DNA of 64,000 nucleotides from Pedobacter fastidiosus (GCF_014306625.1 NZ_JACRYL010000019.1:2867-66866), one strand, 5' to 3'. Numbered from the stretch's first letter, positions 10,701 through 18,973 are shown. The notes: generated from the letters alone by a model not told the origin. Translations and numbers: made by a program.

Positions 10701-10795
10701 TTATTCTGAGCGATAGATTTTAAAGTGAAGACGCATAAGAATACGACCAAAAATTTTGTGTAAATAATAAAGGTTAAGGTTTTCTTCTTTATCAT
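7739..10795 (-). CDS. Large sensor histidine kinase with Reg_prop propeller repeats, Y_Y_Y domain and HisKA_3/HATPase
   Basis: 1018 residues. A signal/anchor segment (~1-29) is followed by ~650 residues of two-component propeller repeats ('DNFLWIGTENGLNRFDG', 'GKIWCGTKTSGL', 'KNLWVGTNNGLYFYD'), then a Y_Y_Y immunoglobulin-like domain (~660-755), one membrane helix (~770-793), and a NarX-type dimerization/phosphoacceptor region with His near residue 823 in 'RIADDLHDDLG'. The C-terminal HATPase has 'ELINNTIKHSEA' and 'DDGKGFDYE'. This is the periplasmic-sensing architecture of Bacteroidota polysaccharide-type sensors, but with a separate LuxR regulator rather than the fused AraC output of hybrid systems. 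It overlaps its regulator gene by 8 bp. The signal is unknown; no SusC/D genes lie nearby. Confidence 0.9.
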   Translation of the reverse strand: MIKKKTLTFIIYTKFLVVFLCVFTLKSIAQNNQTLLFNHLTQEDGLSDPTVRALHTDQDNFLWIGTENGLNRFDGTSCIIYKESARNRSSFPGSYITKIIEDRKGDLIIGSQSNLVKYNKAQDNFSLYSFPKTADFKSNYYSFPFYIDAEENLWVYLAGNVYKYIEKQKKLNYVTTYSNGYIFAPIPYYKKLNWFVSRGVKGIYINKADDVKEQNVKEFFMNGQSLVSHIEDVYIANDSLFWLAGEKGLIKLNPKSKKYETFNTYLKTKNIVCTALAKYPGKPWLFVGTRNNGLMVFDLETEKFINQYVHQPNNPFSLSANYVRRIYIDKKQNLFVAIDGYGLDYTNLNKVIFPRYLGKEEAKNSSFDNDISFILKDKYGKIWCGTKTSGLLVYNQNLNKSVRHEFSKMGISKLIELNNSDLLIELATGAFFIYNQSQDKFFPLKTIFSKNYDGKVQINQITKIGNDFYAATEYGVAKVEIRNHNQLVFNMIDEINQLLSWPNIQRLIQISATKILVQTFYTSMYLYSLNNGKFKFEKEIGRSPYATNGNVTIGDKIFLATTSGLIKFNIATNRLDNLSIFDGNCTSILADGNKNLWVGTNNGLYFYDNKKQSKIRYTISDGLQSMVFNTNSIALIDTNQIAIGGINGINIFNPSKTNIYKSVAQPKITEILINDQPYTAIGNPITVNNLILKHNQNTLTFAFSSMDYINPKQRKIVYRMVGYDNKEITVLGSNRIRFPSMPSGNFKLELLDVQSNLKTTLSITIGSPFWKKWWFISAMVISLILLSALILFLYLRWIKHQQLLQLRQMINFQKADRKRIADDLHDDLGLKLSSLKHYLLAGDINKMIDSGELRRLSSEYIDEAVNVLRTTLINLSPKTLDENGLIIALQDLTENISRLEIVIIHFDHSGFTTILKSTQQYALYRICQELINNTIKHSEAKNIYISIINRDEKLILLYEDDGKGFDYELIKRGYGLSNIEAHIKAIKADIEIDTEIGKGVAVTVTINLRHNTKSKIDD

Positions 10796-10970
10796 ATCGA
10801 TAAAATGTAGCGTATGGACTCAAGTTTGTTTGCTTTTCGAATTTAAATATAGAAAATTATACCAATTAACAATTTGCTGTCGACTGATTTACAGGTTTTT
10901 GTAGCGTGTATAAATAACATTGATATTTTAAAAGACGAGCAACATAAAATAGTTCTATATTTGCCTTACT

Positions 10971-11131
10971 CAAAGGGGTGCTTGTTAATTTGCAATTTCT
11001 GTTGCAATAAACTGGCTGAGATTATACCCATTACCTTGAGGAATGACCAATACAGAGTATCAATTTTAAATGCTGGTTGTTGGAATTTCTTAAAGTATGC
11101 ACCTGATTCGGATAATGCCGACGTAGGGAAG
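10971..11131 (+). promoter_or_regulatory. TPP (thiamine pyrophosphate) riboswitch, THI element
   Basis: The conserved THI blocks appear in order: GGGGTGC (10975-10981), CTGGCTGAGA (11012-11021) followed by TACCC, then ACCTGATTCGGATAATGCC (11101-11119) and GACGTAGGGAA (11120-11130). Between the blocks is a variable stem-loop (about 11040-11095). The pnuC-like gene starts 78 bases downstream. An open reading frame can be drawn through 10874-11212 on +, but it lies across the aptamer and is not a gene. Expected role: turn the transporter off when TPP is plentiful. Whether it acts on transcription or translation cannot be told from sequence. Confidence 0.95.
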
Positions 11132-11208
11132 AGGTTGATTTTACAATACTGTTTCGCCCTGAAAGCAGTTTTCAGTTATTTTATTCGCTTTAAGCAAAAC
11201 GATTGTAA

Positions 11209-11865
11209 ATGAATTTTCAAGATTGGTTCAGGCTTTTTCAAGAGCAAATTTTAAACACTTCCATTATAGAATGGCTTGCCGTTGGCTTCGGAGTATCCGA
11301 AGTTTTATTGGCTAAAAAAAACAACATCTGGTTATATCCAACAGGAATTGTATCCATTTTGCTAGGTATGTTTTTGCTTTTTAAGGCAAATTTATATGCA
11401 GAAATTATTCTTAACTTCTATTATCTCATTATGAGTGTATATGGGTGGATGATTTGGAAAAACAAAGAGAATCACCACCATAGAGAGGTGTATTGGTCTA
11501 CAAAAAAAGAATTGATTATAGCGATATTAATCTCTGTTCTTGGATTTGGAGTGTTTTATGTTTCGTTAATTAATCTGCCCGAACATTTTGTGATTAATGG
11601 AACCGATATTTATTTTATAAAATCTGATGTTCCATTTGCAGATGCTTTCGTTTCAGCTTTTGCTTGGGCTGGAATGTGGCTTTTAGCGAAACGAAAAATC
11701 GAAAATTGGATCTTCTTGAACATTTCCAATATTGTTGCCATACCATTGTTGATTCATAAAAAATATATCATGATGAGTTGCCTAACTACCTTTTTGTTTG
11801 TCGTTGCCATTTTTGGATACCTCGATTGGAAAAAAATAATCAATAAGAAAATAGCCATTAGTTAA
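11209..11865 (+). CDS. pnuC: PnuC-family vitamin transporter, probable thiamine transporter (PnuT)
   Basis: 218 residues with 7-8 hydrophobic helices. Family signs include 'NIWLYPTGIVSILLGM', 'LYAEIILNFYYLIMSVYGW' with the following W-K, and late 'FADAFVSAFAWAGMWLLAKR' and 'IENWIFLNISNIVAIPLL'. PnuC proteins move nicotinamide riboside and related vitamins by facilitated diffusion. Members under a TPP riboswitch in Bacteroidota are called PnuT and assigned to thiamine; the riboswitch directly upstream is the reason for that specificity here, which remains an inference. It is followed 26 bp later by a flavoprotein gene on the same strand, likely in the same transcript. Confidence 0.85.
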   Translation: MNFQDWFRLFQEQILNTSIIEWLAVGFGVSEVLLAKKNNIWLYPTGIVSILLGMFLLFKANLYAEIILNFYYLIMSVYGWMIWKNKENHHHREVYWSTKKELIIAILISVLGFGVFYVSLINLPEHFVINGTDIYFIKSDVPFADAFVSAFAWAGMWLLAKRKIENWIFLNISNIVAIPLLIHKKYIMMSCLTTFLFVVAIFGYLDWKKIINKKIAIS

Positions 11866-11891
11866 TTAAAAATCATCCCAAAGCGAAAAGT

Positions 11892-12980
11892 ATGCAAGAG
11901 ACATTAATACAACCTTGGCAAGAAAAGGTAAACGAATTTGCAGGTTCCTCTGAAGAAATGGGACAACTTCATCCCGCAATTTTAGAGCTGGCTTACAAAG
12001 AGCAATGGTTTAAATTGTTCGTTCCGAAGATTTACGGTGGCCCAGGAAAAAAGCTCCCAGAAATTTTAAGACTTGAGGAAGAATTGGCAGAAGCCGATGG
12101 AAGTTTAGGATGGACTGTGACCTTATGTGCCGGGGCAGGGTGGTTTGCCGGATTTTTAGATCCGGAATTGGCTAAAGAAATTTTTGCCGATAGAGCAGTT
12201 TGCTTTGCCGGTAGCGGAGCCGTTGGCGGTACAGCAACTAAAACTGCAAACGGATATTTAATTAATGGCCACTGGAAATACGCAAGTGGCGCTTTACATG
12301 CAACTATTTTTACCGCCAACTGCATTTTAAAAAACGAAGATGGATCGGATATTTTAGATGAGGAAAGAATGCCTGAAGTTAAATCCTTTATCCTAAAAAA
12401 AAGTGAGGTAAATATTTTGCCAGGTTGGTCATACTTCGGTCTAATAGCAACAGGAAGCCATGCTTTTGATGTTATAAATGTTGAAGTTCCGAGCAATAGA
12501 ACATTTAAAATAAACAATACAATTGAAATTGCGGATGAGGGTTTTGATTATCCATTTTTGCAATTGGCAGAAACTACGTTGGCGGTTAATAATCTAGGAA
12601 TGGCGAATCACTTTGTTAAACTCGTTGAAAATTCATTTTATTCTAGATCTGGATTAAAGAGATACACTGATGAACAAATTGCTTTTTTTGATACAGAGTT
12701 AAATTCGAGTAAAAATAATTTAGCATCAATTAAAGCTGAATTTTATAAAGCTTTCGATGAATCGTGGGATGAAGTCATTACTAATAGAATTATCTCTGAA
12801 AGCAAACTAAAAGAGGTGAGTATTTTGAGTAGAAAACTAGCGCATACTTCTAGAAAAATTGCAGATACTTTATTTATTTACTGCGGATTGGAAGCAGCAA
12901 GGAAAGAAACGGAGATTAATAGAGTTTGGAGAGATTTACATACTTCAAGTCAGCATGCTCTACTTACTTTCGAAGATTAG
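11892..12980 (+). CDS. Acyl-CoA dehydrogenase-like flavoprotein
   Basis: 362 residues. N-terminal helical domain ('HPAILELAYKEQWFKLFVPKIYGG', 'LEEELAEADGSLGW'), a central beta domain ('GTATKTANGYLINGHWKYASGA'), and a C-terminal helical bundle ending near 'RVWRDLHTSSQHALLTFED', the last part being typical of flavin-dependent hydroxylase/HsaA-like members of the acyl-CoA dehydrogenase superfamily. FAD or FMN binding is expected. The substrate is unknown. It follows the riboswitch-controlled transporter by 26 bp, so it may fall under TPP control too, though a thiamine-related role is only a guess. Its stop codon abuts the convergent msrA stop with no spacer. Confidence 0.75.
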   Translation: MQETLIQPWQEKVNEFAGSSEEMGQLHPAILELAYKEQWFKLFVPKIYGGPGKKLPEILRLEEELAEADGSLGWTVTLCAGAGWFAGFLDPELAKEIFADRAVCFAGSGAVGGTATKTANGYLINGHWKYASGALHATIFTANCILKNEDGSDILDEERMPEVKSFILKKSEVNILPGWSYFGLIATGSHAFDVINVEVPSNRTFKINNTIEIADEGFDYPFLQLAETTLAVNNLGMANHFVKLVENSFYSRSGLKRYTDEQIAFFDTELNSSKNNLASIKAEFYKAFDESWDEVITNRIISESKLKEVSILSRKLAHTSRKIADTLFIYCGLEAARKETEINRVWRDLHTSSQHALLTFED

Positions 12981-13523
12981 TTATTCTAAGAGTCCGGGTT
13001 TAATTTTGTCTTTAAAATCTGAAGCAAATTTATTCAGCTTAGGTTGGATTACGAATGCACAATATGGCTTTCCTTGGTTTTGATTAAAATAATTTTGGTG
13101 ATAATCTTCTGCTTCGTAAAAATCAGAGATAGGACTAATTTCTGTAATAATTGGTTTGTCGAAAACCTGTTGTTTCGTTAAATCATCAATCATTTGTTCT
13201 GCTTGTTCTTTTTGGTCTAGATTTGCATAAAAAATAACAGAGCGATACTGAGTGCCCGTATCATTGCCCTGGCGATTTAAGGTTGTAGGAGTATGTGTTT
13301 TAAAAAAAATCAGCAACAATTCATCAAATGTAATTACGTTTTCATCGAAATCAATTTGAATAACTTCAGCATGGCCGGTATCGCCATTACAGATTTCCAT
13401 ATAAGTTGGATGTTTTAAAGTACCACCCATATAACCAGAAATAACTTTATTTACCCCTTTAAGTGTTTGGAAAACGGCCTCGGTGCACCAAAAGCACCCA
13501 CCCCCAAATATTGCTTTTTGCAT
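12981..13523 (-). CDS. msrA: Peptide-methionine (S)-S-oxide reductase MsrA
   Basis: 180 residues, the usual MsrA length. The catalytic motif 'GGGCFWCTEAVFQTLKGV' carries Cys10 and Cys13; 'GYMGGTLKHPTYMEICNGDTGHAE' and 'NQNQGKPYC' complete the family pattern. It reduces methionine-S-sulfoxide in proteins and free methionine using thioredoxin; no signal peptide, so it is cytoplasmic. No MsrB domain is fused. It is a stand-alone gene convergent with the flavoprotein. Confidence 0.95.
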   Translation of the reverse strand: MQKAIFGGGCFWCTEAVFQTLKGVNKVISGYMGGTLKHPTYMEICNGDTGHAEVIQIDFDENVITFDELLLIFFKTHTPTTLNRQGNDTGTQYRSVIFYANLDQKEQAEQMIDDLTKQQVFDKPIITEISPISDFYEAEDYHQNYFNQNQGKPYCAFVIQPKLNKFASDFKDKIKPGLLE

Positions 13524-13578
13524 ATACTAAGTTAACGAAAACCATGCCATTTCAGATTTTTTAAAGGGCATAAAAAAA

Positions 13579-13602
13579 CCTCGTAAAATTTAATTTACGA
13601 GG
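13579..13602 (-). terminator. Intrinsic terminator after the 13620-14621 gene
   Basis: 9-bp stem CCTCGTAAA/TTTACGAGG with a 6-nt loop; on the minus strand it is followed by a run of seven T, so it serves the minus-strand gene ending at 13620. Confidence 0.85.
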
Positions 13603-13619
13603 TAATGATAATGATAGGC

Positions 13620-14621
13620 CTAGAGTTTTCTTTCTTTTATTTTTTTTAGTTCTCCGCTTAAATATTCAATGCTGGTATCCTTAGGCTCGTAAGGGCTTTT
13701 TAATGCTGTCTCTTGAGCTTTAATTGCTTCATCAAATTTTCCTAGTTTATAAAGTAGGTGAGCTAAAGTATCATAATAGATTGCAAACGGCTTTAATTCT
13801 ATCGCCCTTTTGCTCCACTCAATAGCTTTTGTTAAATAACTTATATTACTTGTTTTAGTCTCGTAAAAATTCCACGCAGCATTATTTAGATGTAGAGCAT
13901 AAGTATTTGATATCGAGTTTTCTAAATATTTTTTTGTGTTATTGTTAAAATTAGTATTGTTTATAGATTCAATTTTTTTAATGCTATCTACACTAATTTT
14001 CATTAAATATTGGTCATAATAATTGGGTGCATTTCTGAGATAATTACTAGAATCTTGAACGCCACGGTAGTATTTTAACATTTCATACATATAAACACCC
14101 TCAGCATTATAAGAATCGTTGCCGTAAGTTCTTCTTGTAAAATCTGCTGCAGACATCGCTTTATAAATATCTTTGGTATTAATAGCTTCAGTCATTGTAT
14201 TGTTTGTAATAGAAATATTTAATTTTATTCGCCTACTTAATGGCTCTGTTTTATATATGCTATCAACTATCTTGGGATTCGAGTAGGCTAATTTATATGC
14301 ATTTCCATAAGTAAAGGGACCGGCTTCAAGTATAAAAAGCACAGTTTGGTAATTATTAAAATCATCTATGGTGAGCAAACTAACATAATCTTCAATCAAT
14401 TCTGCATTATTATAAATCCCTGCTTTTTGCCTAGCATCAATGTATTTCCTTAATGCTATATTATCAGTTTTGTTTTCAAGGTAATTTTTTTCTATTTCAT
14501 AAATTGGTTTCTCTGTAGAAAGGATGCCAATTTCTTGAGCAAAAGAAGAAAAACTGGAAAAGAGTATTATCAGCAATGAAAAGGAAAACTTCGTTATAGA
14601 AATTTGTGAGCGTTTAGACAT
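13620..14621 (-). CDS. Secreted hypothetical protein with C-terminal TPR-like repeats
   Basis: 333 residues. N-terminal hydrophobic signal segment (~10-29, ending SSFAQE). The body has no recognised family. Near the end, 'YLTKAIEWSKRAIELKPFAIYYDTLAHLLYKLGKFDEAIKAQETAL' (here ~265-315) reads as one to two tetratricopeptide repeats, suggesting a protein-protein interaction role in the periplasm. It has its own terminator and is followed by an independent lipoprotein gene upstream, itself ended by a hairpin, so it is probably monocistronic. Confidence 0.65.
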   Translation of the reverse strand: MSKRSQISITKFSFSLLIILFSSFSSFAQEIGILSTEKPIYEIEKNYLENKTDNIALRKYIDARQKAGIYNNAELIEDYVSLLTIDDFNNYQTVLFILEAGPFTYGNAYKLAYSNPKIVDSIYKTEPLSRRIKLNISITNNTMTEAINTKDIYKAMSAADFTRRTYGNDSYNAEGVYMYEMLKYYRGVQDSSNYLRNAPNYYDQYLMKISVDSIKKIESINNTNFNNNTKKYLENSISNTYALHLNNAAWNFYETKTSNISYLTKAIEWSKRAIELKPFAIYYDTLAHLLYKLGKFDEAIKAQETALKSPYEPKDTSIEYLSGELKKIKERKL

Positions 14622-14635
14622 AAATGAACATAAAA

Positions 14636-14660
14636 AAAGCCCGTATTCATTACGGGCTTT
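14636..14660 (-). terminator. Intrinsic terminator of the lipoprotein gene
   Basis: 10-bp perfect stem AAAGCCCGTA/TACGGGCTTT with a 5-nt loop; read on the minus strand it ends in a T-run. Confidence 0.9.
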
Positions 14661-14664
14661 GATA

Positions 14665-15708
14665 TTATTGGTATTGAATATAAATCGGTTTTGGAGTCAG
14701 TTTTAACAATTCCTCTGGAGTCATTAAACGCTTTGGCTCTTTCTTTAAATCGTTTTTGTAAAATAATTTAAATCCTGTAAACTGAACGGGTTCGCCGTAT
14801 ATAAAATGACGATAAGTTCCTTTTTTCAGTTCAGGTTCACCCCAACCATCCATATGCATCACAATCTGAACTTCAGGACGTAACTTAATATTTTGATAAT
14901 TGGTAACCATTTTCTTGGTAAATCGGTGAAGAGTGAAAACTTTTGGAGGGATGTTATATTTTTTAACAAGATCTGCTAAGTAACCAGTTACATAGTTAAT
15001 ATCGGCAGCATCATAAGTTCCAATTTTTTTTCCAGGAAGAGATCCATCTTTCATAGAAAATTCAGGATCGATCCCTAAATGTACATAAGGCAACTGTAAA
15101 TATTTTTCAATGTGCGGTAATTCTGCTTTTATCGTACTTAAGGCAACTTGTAAATCTAAAAATACGATTGTTCCAGGTTGCATTTTGGCGATCGTTAAAA
15201 CAGAGTCGATTTGTTTATTACCCATTCTGTTGATGTATTTACCATCCTTTCCGGGAGTTCCACTAGCTACAGCAGCGATATAGTGTAAACCAGGTTGAAC
15301 AGGCGTAGAAGGATCTGCCTTTTCCCACCGTTTAACTTCAGCATTTAAACGTTGCCACATTTCTTTTGGCGCATATTCGCCAAGTGCACCCATTTTTTTT
15401 GAGTGAAGGTTTCCATAATAAACTACAATACGTTTAAAGGGTAAAATAGCTCCAGCAAGTGGATAAGGCTGTTTTTTTACTGGCCATTTTCCAGTAGTAT
15501 CTCCGTTAGCCAATTTGCGCACTAAAGAATCGTAAAGTTTCGGATCAACAGGTTTCATCACATTTACTGTAGAATCTGTTTTCTTTTTTGTTGTATCCGA
15601 AGAGAAGATTTTGCTTACGCCACCTTTGCCATCTGAATTGCAGTTGGCAAATAAGCTGATCGCGGCAAAACCAAGCATTAGTGTGCCCGCTAATTGAGGT
15701 AATTTCAT
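14665..15708 (-). CDS. Conserved hypothetical lipoprotein
   Basis: 347 residues. Lipoprotein signal with lipobox LFANC (Cys ~23) followed by a K/D/T-rich linker. The globular part ('PFKRIVVYYGNLHSKKMGALG', 'YVHLGIDPEFSM', 'FTLHRFTKKMV', 'IVMHMDGWG') has repeating beta-strand/loop patterns with carboxylates after strands, like a TIM-barrel glycoside-hydrolase or polysaccharide-deacetylase-like fold. I do not recognise a named family and assign no reaction. It is a single gene with its own terminator. Confidence 0.6.
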   Translation of the reverse strand: MKLPQLAGTLMLGFAAISLFANCNSDGKGGVSKIFSSDTTKKKTDSTVNVMKPVDPKLYDSLVRKLANGDTTGKWPVKKQPYPLAGAILPFKRIVVYYGNLHSKKMGALGEYAPKEMWQRLNAEVKRWEKADPSTPVQPGLHYIAAVASGTPGKDGKYINRMGNKQIDSVLTIAKMQPGTIVFLDLQVALSTIKAELPHIEKYLQLPYVHLGIDPEFSMKDGSLPGKKIGTYDAADINYVTGYLADLVKKYNIPPKVFTLHRFTKKMVTNYQNIKLRPEVQIVMHMDGWGEPELKKGTYRHFIYGEPVQFTGFKLFYKNDLKKEPKRLMTPEELLKLTPKPIYIQYQ

Positions 15709-15808
15709 AGATTTATTATAGATTTTTAATGTTTAATCAGTTTTTCCGAATCTGTATTTCATGAAAGTAGGATGGAAAACCGGGAGTGCAAAATAAAGTA
15801 TTCAACAT

Positions 15809-16690
15809 TTAAACATTGCAGAACTTGCCAAAAACTCCTAAAGGAAGTTTTATGCCTGCAGTTGCCTGTAAATACAATTCACCAGTTTCTAAATTTTTAA
15901 CGCTAGGGAAGGATGTGCGAATTAAATTCTCTACAATAACGGAAGAAAATCCCAAAGAATAAGTATTAAGAATTAAAAAATGTTCTTTTTCATCTAAAAG
16001 CTGAACTACATCATGCATCATTTCCTGAATGTGATCTTCAAGCTTCCATTTTTCGCCATTTGGACCATGACCATAAGCGGGAGGATCCAAAATAATTCCG
16101 TTGTATTTTTTGCCTCTTTTTAATTCCTTTTTAACAAACTTCAAGGCATCTTCAACCATCCAACGGGTATTTTTCAATCCAGAAAGTTCTTGGTTTTCGT
16201 TTGCCCAGGTAACTACCTGCTTAATAGAATCTACGTGAGTAGTTTCTGCGCCAGCTGCATTAGCAATTAAGGAAGCTGCGCCTGTGTAAGCAAAAAGGTT
16301 TAATACTTTTGGCTGAGGCGTTTTAAATTTTTTGATAGAGGATGAAATAAAATCCCAGTTAACAGCTTGCTCTGGAAAAACACCCACGTGTTTAAATGAG
16401 GTTAAACCCAAGCGAAGTTTGATGGCAACCTCATCATTTTTATATTCTACATGCCAACGATCTGGCAACGCAGGGTTTTTTTTAACCCATTCGCCAGATG
16501 TTGCCGAACGACCTCTAAAGGTTATCGTAGCTGTTTTTTTCCATTCTTGTTCTGATAATGTTTTTTTCCATACCGCCTGTGGTTCAGGTCTAATTAGGAT
16601 AACATTTCCAAAACGTTCTAATTTTTCAAAGTCCCCGCAATCAATCAGTTCGTAATCTTTCCAGTGTGTTGGGGCAAGTAATTGTATCAT
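15809..16690 (-). CDS. Class I SAM-dependent methyltransferase (RlmI/RlmK-like)
   Basis: 293 residues. SAM-binding motif I 'VLNLFAYTGAASLIANAAGAE', acidic residue of motif II 'THVDSIKQVVTWANEN', and catalytic-type motif 'GIILDPPAYGHGPNGEKW' (DPPAY). The arrangement is that of COG1092-type 23S rRNA cytosine methyltransferases but without the N-terminal PUA domain. The DPPAY motif fits RNA or protein N/C5 methylation; the target is unproven. The start is 3 bases after the end of the vapC-like gene on the same strand. Confidence 0.75.
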   Translation of the reverse strand: MIQLLAPTHWKDYELIDCGDFEKLERFGNVILIRPEPQAVWKKTLSEQEWKKTATITFRGRSATSGEWVKKNPALPDRWHVEYKNDEVAIKLRLGLTSFKHVGVFPEQAVNWDFISSSIKKFKTPQPKVLNLFAYTGAASLIANAAGAETTHVDSIKQVVTWANENQELSGLKNTRWMVEDALKFVKKELKRGKKYNGIILDPPAYGHGPNGEKWKLEDHIQEMMHDVVQLLDEKEHFLILNTYSLGFSSVIVENLIRTSFPSVKNLETGELYLQATAGIKLPLGVFGKFCNV

Positions 16691-16693
16691 TTA

Positions 16694-17077
16694 TTAAAGT
16701 AACTTTAAATTTGGATAATTTCTGATGTGTTGGTCATCAGTTATTAGTGTTAAATCATCTGCAATTGCTTGCGAAATGATTATCCTATCAAAAGGATCCC
16801 TGTGAATAATAGGCAGAGTTAAATAGGTGTCAAGATGTAGTTTTTGTATGTTTAATACTGATATATTTAAATTTTCAATTAAATTATACATTTCTTGAAG
16901 ATTTCTGGTTAAGGTTAATTTTCCGATATTAATTTTAATAACTATTTCCCAGATACTGGCAATGCTTAGAAATATATCATTATTTACATCCTCGATAGAT
17001 TTTATTGACTTATTGATAAAAGTATCATCTTTATTTATTAAGGAAATAAATATATGCGTATCAATTAAATATCGCAT
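16694..17077 (-). CDS. PIN-domain toxin, VapC-like
   Basis: 127 residues. PIN-domain acidic residues are visible: D6 in 'YLIDTHIF', E in 'ASIWEIVIK', D in 'HRDPFDRIIISQA' and D in 'ITDDQHI'. PIN toxins are Mg-dependent RNases that cleave tRNA or mRNA. It overlaps the upstream small gene by one base (stop/start junction), the usual antitoxin-toxin order. The AT-rich sequence differs little from the neighbours. Complete and apparently functional. Confidence 0.85.
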   Translation of the reverse strand: MRYLIDTHIFISLINKDDTFINKSIKSIEDVNNDIFLSIASIWEIVIKINIGKLTLTRNLQEMYNLIENLNISVLNIQKLHLDTYLTLPIIHRDPFDRIIISQAIADDLTLITDDQHIRNYPNLKLL

Positions 17078-17325
17078 TACATGTAGTCTTTCAAATCGTC
17101 TAATGGCTCGTTAAAATCTTTAGGAATAATAAATAATCCCTTTGCAGCACCATATAAACTCTTTGGTTCTTCGACTAAGTCCTTTTTCTCATCTGTTGAT
17201 TTGAAGAAACTTTTAGAATGCTTTGCTTTCAAAAAATCAATAAAATCTTCAACCTCGTTTACCATGCTTTCTGGTAAGGTCTCTAACTTGTGAATGATAT
17301 TTTTAGTTGCAGTAGTCATATTCAA
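17077..17325 (-). CDS. DUF2281-type antitoxin partner of the PIN toxin
   Basis: 82 residues. The N-terminus 'IIHKLETLPESMVNEVEDFIDFLKAKH' matches the DUF2281/VapB-like pattern, in which this helix pair is followed by a charged flexible tail that wraps the toxin ('AAKGLFIIPKDFNEPLDDL'). It overlaps the toxin start by one base. It lies 14 bases after the ABC ATPase stop, so the pair may also be read from that transcript. Confidence 0.8.
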   Translation of the reverse strand: MNMTTATKNIIHKLETLPESMVNEVEDFIDFLKAKHSKSFFKSTDEKKDLVEEPKSLYGAAKGLFIIPKDFNEPLDDLKDYM

Positions 17326-17339
17326 ATATAATAAATTTC

Positions 17340-18092
17340 TTAAAACTTATCTTTTGCGGCTTTCATAAAACGGCTGGCAAATACAAAGTCGTTAAGCTCT
17401 TGAATATCGGTATGAGCGATTTCCTTATTACTGCCTTCCCAGAATTTTTTTCCTTCATGCAAAAATAAAATATAATCGCCAATTCCCATTACAGAGTTCA
17501 TATCGTGAGTTACCACGATGGTAGTTGTTTTATATTCTTCAGTAAGTTCCTTAATTAATTCATCAATAACGATGGATGTTTTCGGGTCTAATCCAGAGTT
17601 GGGTTCATCGCAAAACAAATATTTAGGATTCATCGCAATTGCACGAGCAATACCAACTCTCTTTTTCATTCCTCCTGATAATTCAGATGGAAATAATTTG
17701 TTTTTTCCTTCCAGGTTAACCCGCTCCAAACAGAAGTTTACACGATCAAGTTTTTCACTTCTAGATTGGGTTGTAAACATATTTAAAGGAAACATAATGT
17801 TTTCTTCAACCGTCATACTATCAAAAAGTGCTGATCCCTGAAAAAGCATCCCAATTTCCTTACGTACATCAATCCGCTGTTCGTAGCTCATCGGTGTAAA
17901 ATCTCTTCCATCGTAAAGTACAGAGCCAGAATCTGGCTGATGCAAACCAACCATACATTTCAATAAAGTGGTTTTTCCTGATCCAGAACCTCCAATAATT
18001 AAATTGGTTACACCTTCTTGAAATACTCCTGAAATGCCTTTTAAAACATCATTTCCAGAAAACGATTTATAAATATCTTTTATTTCAATCAT
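17340..18092 (-). CDS. ABC transporter ATP-binding protein, MlaF-like
   Basis: 250 residues from the start at 18092 (MIEIKDIYKS); an upstream start at 18125 would run into the permease gene and is not needed. Walker A 'GGSGSGKTT', signature 'LSGGMKKR', Walker B/D-loop 'LFCDEPNSGLDP', H-loop 'VVTHDM'. This is the MlaF/Ttg2A class that powers phospholipid movement between inner and outer membrane with MlaE and an MCE protein. It overlaps the permease stop by one base (TAATG), so the two are coupled. No MCE-domain gene is in view. Confidence 0.9.
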   Translation of the reverse strand: MIEIKDIYKSFSGNDVLKGISGVFQEGVTNLIIGGSGSGKTTLLKCMVGLHQPDSGSVLYDGRDFTPMSYEQRIDVRKEIGMLFQGSALFDSMTVEENIMFPLNMFTTQSRSEKLDRVNFCLERVNLEGKNKLFPSELSGGMKKRVGIARAIAMNPKYLFCDEPNSGLDPKTSIVIDELIKELTEEYKTTTIVVTHDMNSVMGIGDYILFLHEGKKFWEGSNKEIAHTDIQELNDFVFASRFMKAAKDKF

Positions 18093-18826
18093 TACAATAA
18101 TAGTTGAGTAACCAAATAATCGCAAACAAGAATAGAAATACAGCTTATTACAACTGCTCTTGTACTTGCAAGTGAAACTTCTAATGCACCACCTTTAACG
18201 TAGAAACCTTCGTAAGCTGGTACAGATGTGATAATGAAACCAAAAACAAAAGCTTTAACCAAAGCAACCGTAATGGTATATGGGTTAAAATCAGTTGTAA
18301 TCCCTTGAATGTATTCTGCTGGAGTAACTGCGCCAGAGATAGAACCACCAATGTAACCACCAGTAATGCTTAAGAACATAGAAATGATAACCAACATTGG
18401 TACCATAGTTATGCCCGAAATAATTTTAGGTAGGATTAAATATCCGGGAGCATTTATCCCCATAATTTCCAAAGCATCAATTTGCTCAGTAACCCGCATA
18501 GAGCCGATTTCCGAAGAAATTGCCGAACCGATTTTACCAGCCAGTACAATTGCGCTAATGGTTGGACTAAGTTCTAAAATACTCGAATCTCGGTTTACTG
18601 AACCGATAATTGTTTTTGGGATAAAATCACTAACCAGCTGGAAAGCAATTTGTAGCGTCATTACCGCACCAATAAAGGTGGAGATAATTGCAATAAGACC
18701 TAAAGAGCCTACACCTACATAATCCATCTGTTTGGCTATTTCCTTAAGATATATCTTTAGTTTTTCCGGCCTTCTAAATACAGATTTGAGTAGCAGGATG
18801 TATCTGCCGAAATTGGTAAAATTCAT
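18092..18826 (-). CDS. ABC transporter permease, MlaE/YrbE family
   Basis: 244 residues with five to six hydrophobic segments. Family motifs: 'GSLGLIAIISTFIGAVMTLQ', 'LAGKIGSAISSEIGSMRVTEQIDALEIMG' (the conserved EQIDAL helix) and 'KAFVFGFIITSVPAYEGF'. It is the inner-membrane half of an Mla-type lipid transporter, working with the coupled ATPase. An in-membrane EQ-DAL motif is the hallmark of the family. Divergent from the SDR gene. Confidence 0.9.
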   Translation of the reverse strand: MNFTNFGRYILLLKSVFRRPEKLKIYLKEIAKQMDYVGVGSLGLIAIISTFIGAVMTLQIAFQLVSDFIPKTIIGSVNRDSSILELSPTISAIVLAGKIGSAISSEIGSMRVTEQIDALEIMGINAPGYLILPKIISGITMVPMLVIISMFLSITGGYIGGSISGAVTPAEYIQGITTDFNPYTITVALVKAFVFGFIITSVPAYEGFYVKGGALEVSLASTRAVVISCISILVCDYLVTQLLL

Positions 18827-18973
18827 TCCGTATGTTTTTGCTTAATTTAAATGATCATTCTATAATACTACAAAGAAACGATAAAAAAGTTGTAGGCTTT
18901 GGTTAATTACAGAAATATTCGTGGTTTTAAATATAAATATGGTTTTTTGCTTACAAAAATTAAACCACAAAAC

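Noticed and set aside
10874-11212. Open frame of 112 codons upstream of the PnuC-like gene
   Set aside because: It lies across the TPP aptamer and overlaps the transporter start; the codon content looks like structural RNA, not protein.
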